A program made the translations under genes and the position numbers. A stretch of 20,732 nucleotides of DNA from Actinidia chinensis (lineage: Eukaryota; Streptophyta; Magnoliopsida; Ericales; Actinidiaceae): contig CM018903.1 of assembly GCA_009663005.1 (NCBI GenBank), forward strand, positions 19,705,337 to 19,726,068. Reading direction: 5' to 3'. Under the pieces are notes generated by a model. That model ran no database searches. It saw only the letters and a program-made list of their open reading frames with translations, and had not been told where the DNA came from. Below are positions 19,151 through 20,732 of the stretch, piece after piece (positions within the stretch are counted from its first letter, which is position 1; the number at the start of each line of letters is the position of its first letter).

Positions 19151-19541
19151 CCTAGGCCCCGCCTATGCGCTCAGGCCCCCCCCGGGCCGCCCAGACGCCT
19201 AGGCCCCCGCCTGGCGCTGGGCCCTCCCCCGCCTGCTTATGCCTAGCGCTTTTAAGAGACATAGTTTTCTAATTTTTTTTATATATTTTAGAGACCTACA
19301 TTCATGTCTATCTTCCCTCTTTAAATATTTTATATTAAACCTTTGAACTTTTTTTACTATTTTGAATTATCATTTCTTTGGGTATAAATTTGATATTTGG
19401 TCATTTATTATTATTTGTAATAAATAAGTAATGATTTAAATAAATAATAAATAATAATCCAAAAAAAACCCTAGGCCCCGCCTAGGCGGCTACGGCCCTC
19501 CTCCGGCCGCCCGTTACCGCCTAGCGATTTTTAGAATCTTG
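19151..19541. mobile_element. GC-rich direct repeats around an AT-rich core
   Basis: A GC-rich unit at 19151-19264 and a shorter one at 19470-19541 both open with CCTAGGCCCCGCCTA and both end with GCCTAGCG followed by TTTT(T/A)AGA. Between them lie about 205 bases of strongly AT-rich sequence. The units contain the palindrome CCGCCTAGGCGG (19478-19489). This pattern, with GCGATTTTTAGAATCTTG at the end, recurs in plant genomes as small non-autonomous elements. No protein is encoded. It is either one nested element with direct terminal repeats or two copies of a short one. Confidence 0.5.
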
Positions 19542-19974
19542 CGCACAACCACCCCACGTGTTTCCCTCTTCCTCCTTCCTCTCTCTGTCCTTTGATTCTT
19601 GGTATAATAATATGATAATGAACATATACTGTATTGTGCAAATAGTGGACAGAGGGATGGAGAAGCAAAAAAAATTTTATAACATATTGAGGGTGACGCT
19701 TCAATTGCAGTTTCATGCAATAAGATGTTTGCAATCTATTGGTGCTTTGTTTGGTGATTTAGAGCTGAATTGTGCCTTCAAATGGAGATTCCATTCTTGA
19801 TTTTTGTTACCGCATTTTTTGATGATATAAAGTGCTGCTTCAAGTGCACTTCGGTGCCCTATGCAACACAATTTATAAAGATTTATGTCATGATCCTAAC
19901 ATGATCCTTTCTGGAATTTCACAATGAGAATTTCAACAACAATCCAAAACCAAAAAAAAAATGAGGTTTAGTCC
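19542..19974. other. MULE interior, possible short non-coding or captured segment
   Basis: An open frame of 80 codons at 19558-19800 on the + strand follows a CT-rich stretch (TTTCCCTCTTCCTCC). It holds QLQFHAIRCLQSIGALFGDL, with no family I can recognise. On the - strand the same stretch is the region between the leader-like exon and the transposase, so it may simply be intron. Confidence 0.3.
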
Positions 19975-20011
19975 CCATGGAGCGGAGGCTTGGGCCCGAT
20001 AGCCCAAGCCC
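19975..20011. repeat. Subterminal inverted repeat, right copy
   Basis: CCATGGAGCGGAGGCTTGGG and the following CCCGATAGCCCAAGCCC are the inverted partner of 12141-12176. Pairing is interrupted by a few substitutions and a two-base indel. Confidence 0.7.
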
Positions 20012-20223
20012 GTAGTGCGGGGTTAGGTGGAACATTCGTTGGTCCGGGGGCCACATCCCGTTTTTTCATTCTACAGTTTCGAAATTCATCCATAACTAAG
20101 TTTTGCACATTGATTTCGAACGCAGGTCAATAGCACAATAACCTCAAATATATCAATCGGGTAATTCAACACAAAACCATCTTGAATCCAAGAGAAGCAC
20201 AATAAATTATTATGGTAGTTTAC

Positions 20224-20390
20224 CTAGATGTAGTTTTGAGTGAGAGAGGAGCGGCTTTAACCTCGAGGTATCTCGAATGCGAGCAGATGAGGGTGCGGAT
20301 GAGGAGACCAATCGAGAAGGGAACCAAAGTGAAGGGAGAAGTGCGAGGTTGTAGATCGGGATGACGAACGACTAGGGTTTTTTTTAATCA
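20224..20390 (-). promoter_or_regulatory. Leader-like exon with telo-box next to right TIR
   Basis: On the - strand, AAACCCTAGT (20380-20371), a telo-box motif common in promoters of plant housekeeping genes, is followed by a pyrimidine-rich stretch without any ATG and then a splice donor, CTAG/GTAAAC (donor bases 20223-20218). This looks like a 5' UTR exon and the start of an intron. It sits where a promoter for the - strand transposase would be. It has no partner in the left arm and accounts for part of that arm's shorter spacing. Confidence 0.45.
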
Positions 20391-20670
20391 TACCTGTAAA
20401 AGTGCCAATTTCAAATCGCGTTTATCATTCAAACGTCTATTTTTTGGAAATAGCCTTTTTTTAATGAAATACTCGTGCTATTTAAAAAGGCGTTTTCATT
20501 TCTGTAATTGTACACGTAGGGGTGAACCATAATGACACGCCTTTTAAATAGCGTTTTCATTAAAAAACGCTATTTCAATAGCGCTTTAACACTGGTTGGG
20601 TGGAATTAAGTTAAAACAGACCTCATTTTGGCGACTAAACTTAAAAAAAGAGGTTCAGGGAAATTAAGCC
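20391..20670. repeat. Right terminal inverted repeat of the MULE
   Basis: The reverse complement of this end aligns with 11775-12040. It contains a dense group of the same motif in both orientations: AATAGCGTTTTCATT, AAAAAACGCTATTTC and TAGCGCTTTAA at 20546-20588, and further copies near 20417, 20470 and 20490. The outermost bases are CAGGGAAATTAAGCC, followed at once by the target-site duplication. Confidence 0.8.
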
Positions 20671-20679
20671 GTGTATTTT
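20671..20679. repeat. MULE target-site duplication, right copy
   Basis: GTGTATTTT, identical to 11766-11774, lies directly outside the right TIR. A perfect 9-base match at exactly the two TIR borders is unlikely by chance. Confidence 0.8.
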
Positions 20680-20732
20680 GTACCTGACCTTCTTTGTAAT
20701 CAATTAAGCTGACTTCTTTTTTAATCATTAAG

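Larger units (their letters stand above)
11775..20670 (-). mobile_element. Mutator-like element with transposase and PMD gene
   Basis: The element is about 8.9 kb, bordered by long inverted repeats and a perfect 9-bp target-site duplication. Its left end reads GGGCGAATTTCCCTGA; the reverse complement of the right end reads GGCTTAATTTCCCTGA. Both genes lie on the - strand: the MULE transposase (about 17190 to 15026) and, downstream, a plant mobile domain gene (about 14577 to 13602). A leader-like exon lies inside the right TIR. Both genes are broken by frameshifts and stops, so this copy is not autonomous now, though both ends are present. MULEs carrying host-like genes are known in plants, and PMD genes have been reported associated with transposons. 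Confidence 0.85.

Noticed and set aside
11761..20693. AGAAGGT / ACCTTCT as the outer ends of the MULE TIR
   Set aside because: This 7-base inverted match lies outside the direct GTGTATTTT repeats. Treating it as the TIR end would put the target-site duplication inside the element, so chance is more likely.
1..20732. tRNA, rRNA, CRISPR array or bacterial origin
   Set aside because: No cloverleaf-type sequences, regular spacer arrays or ribosomal RNA segments were seen. Introns and plant transposons show the DNA to be plant nuclear.

Overview
The window reads as nuclear DNA of a flowering plant, probably a eudicot. It is AT-rich and intergenic. It has GT-AG introns of plant type, a TATA box followed by a pyrimidine-rich leader, and layers of decayed plant transposable elements (hAT, Ty3/gypsy, a second LTR-like piece and a Mutator-like element). 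I see no rRNA, tRNA, CRISPR or bacterial operon structure. The species cannot be told from the sequence. Most statements about function rest on motifs read by eye in translated frames, with no database search.

Left part (1-3430). Positions 1-1780 hold repeats: a degenerate tandem array and a foldback, MITE-like element. The only gene that looks alive follows, on the + strand. It has a TATA box at 1917, a 5' UTR exon ending at 2097, a 567-bp leader intron, a coding exon 2682-2828, an 89-bp intron and a last coding exon 2918-2974. It encodes a 67-residue peptide with a YEAPLGY...RPNGGI core. Directly behind its stop codon lies the 3' remnant of a hAT transposon on the - strand, with a readable C-terminal dimerisation domain.

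Middle part (3540-11765). A Ty3/gypsy retrotransposon relic of about 6 kb runs on the + strand: LTR with TATA box, tRNA primer binding site, gag, protease, reverse transcriptase, RNase H, a second (Tat-type) RNase H, and integrase. All are broken by frameshifts and stops, and no 3' LTR is present. Behind it is a second LTR-like segment with an initiator-tRNA-Met-like primer binding site, then 600 bp I cannot explain.

Right part (11766-20679). One large Mutator-like element (MULE) of about 8.9 kb fills the rest. Its edges are defined by long terminal inverted repeats (TIRs) and a perfect 9-bp target-site duplication, GTGTATTTT. On the - strand it carries a decayed MULE transposase (N-terminal DNA-binding part, DDE core, SWIM finger, CCHC knuckle). 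Downstream on the same strand is a multi-exon gene with a plant mobile domain (PMD, the MAIN/MAIL family domain). A leader-like exon with a telo-box (AAACCCTA) sits just inside the right TIR and may drive the transposase. The element also holds a GC-rich repeat pair (19151-19541) and several stretches with no recognisable content.

The most interesting object is this complete-ended MULE carrying both a transposase and a PMD gene with introns. It shows how PMD genes travel in plant genomes, although this copy appears inactive.
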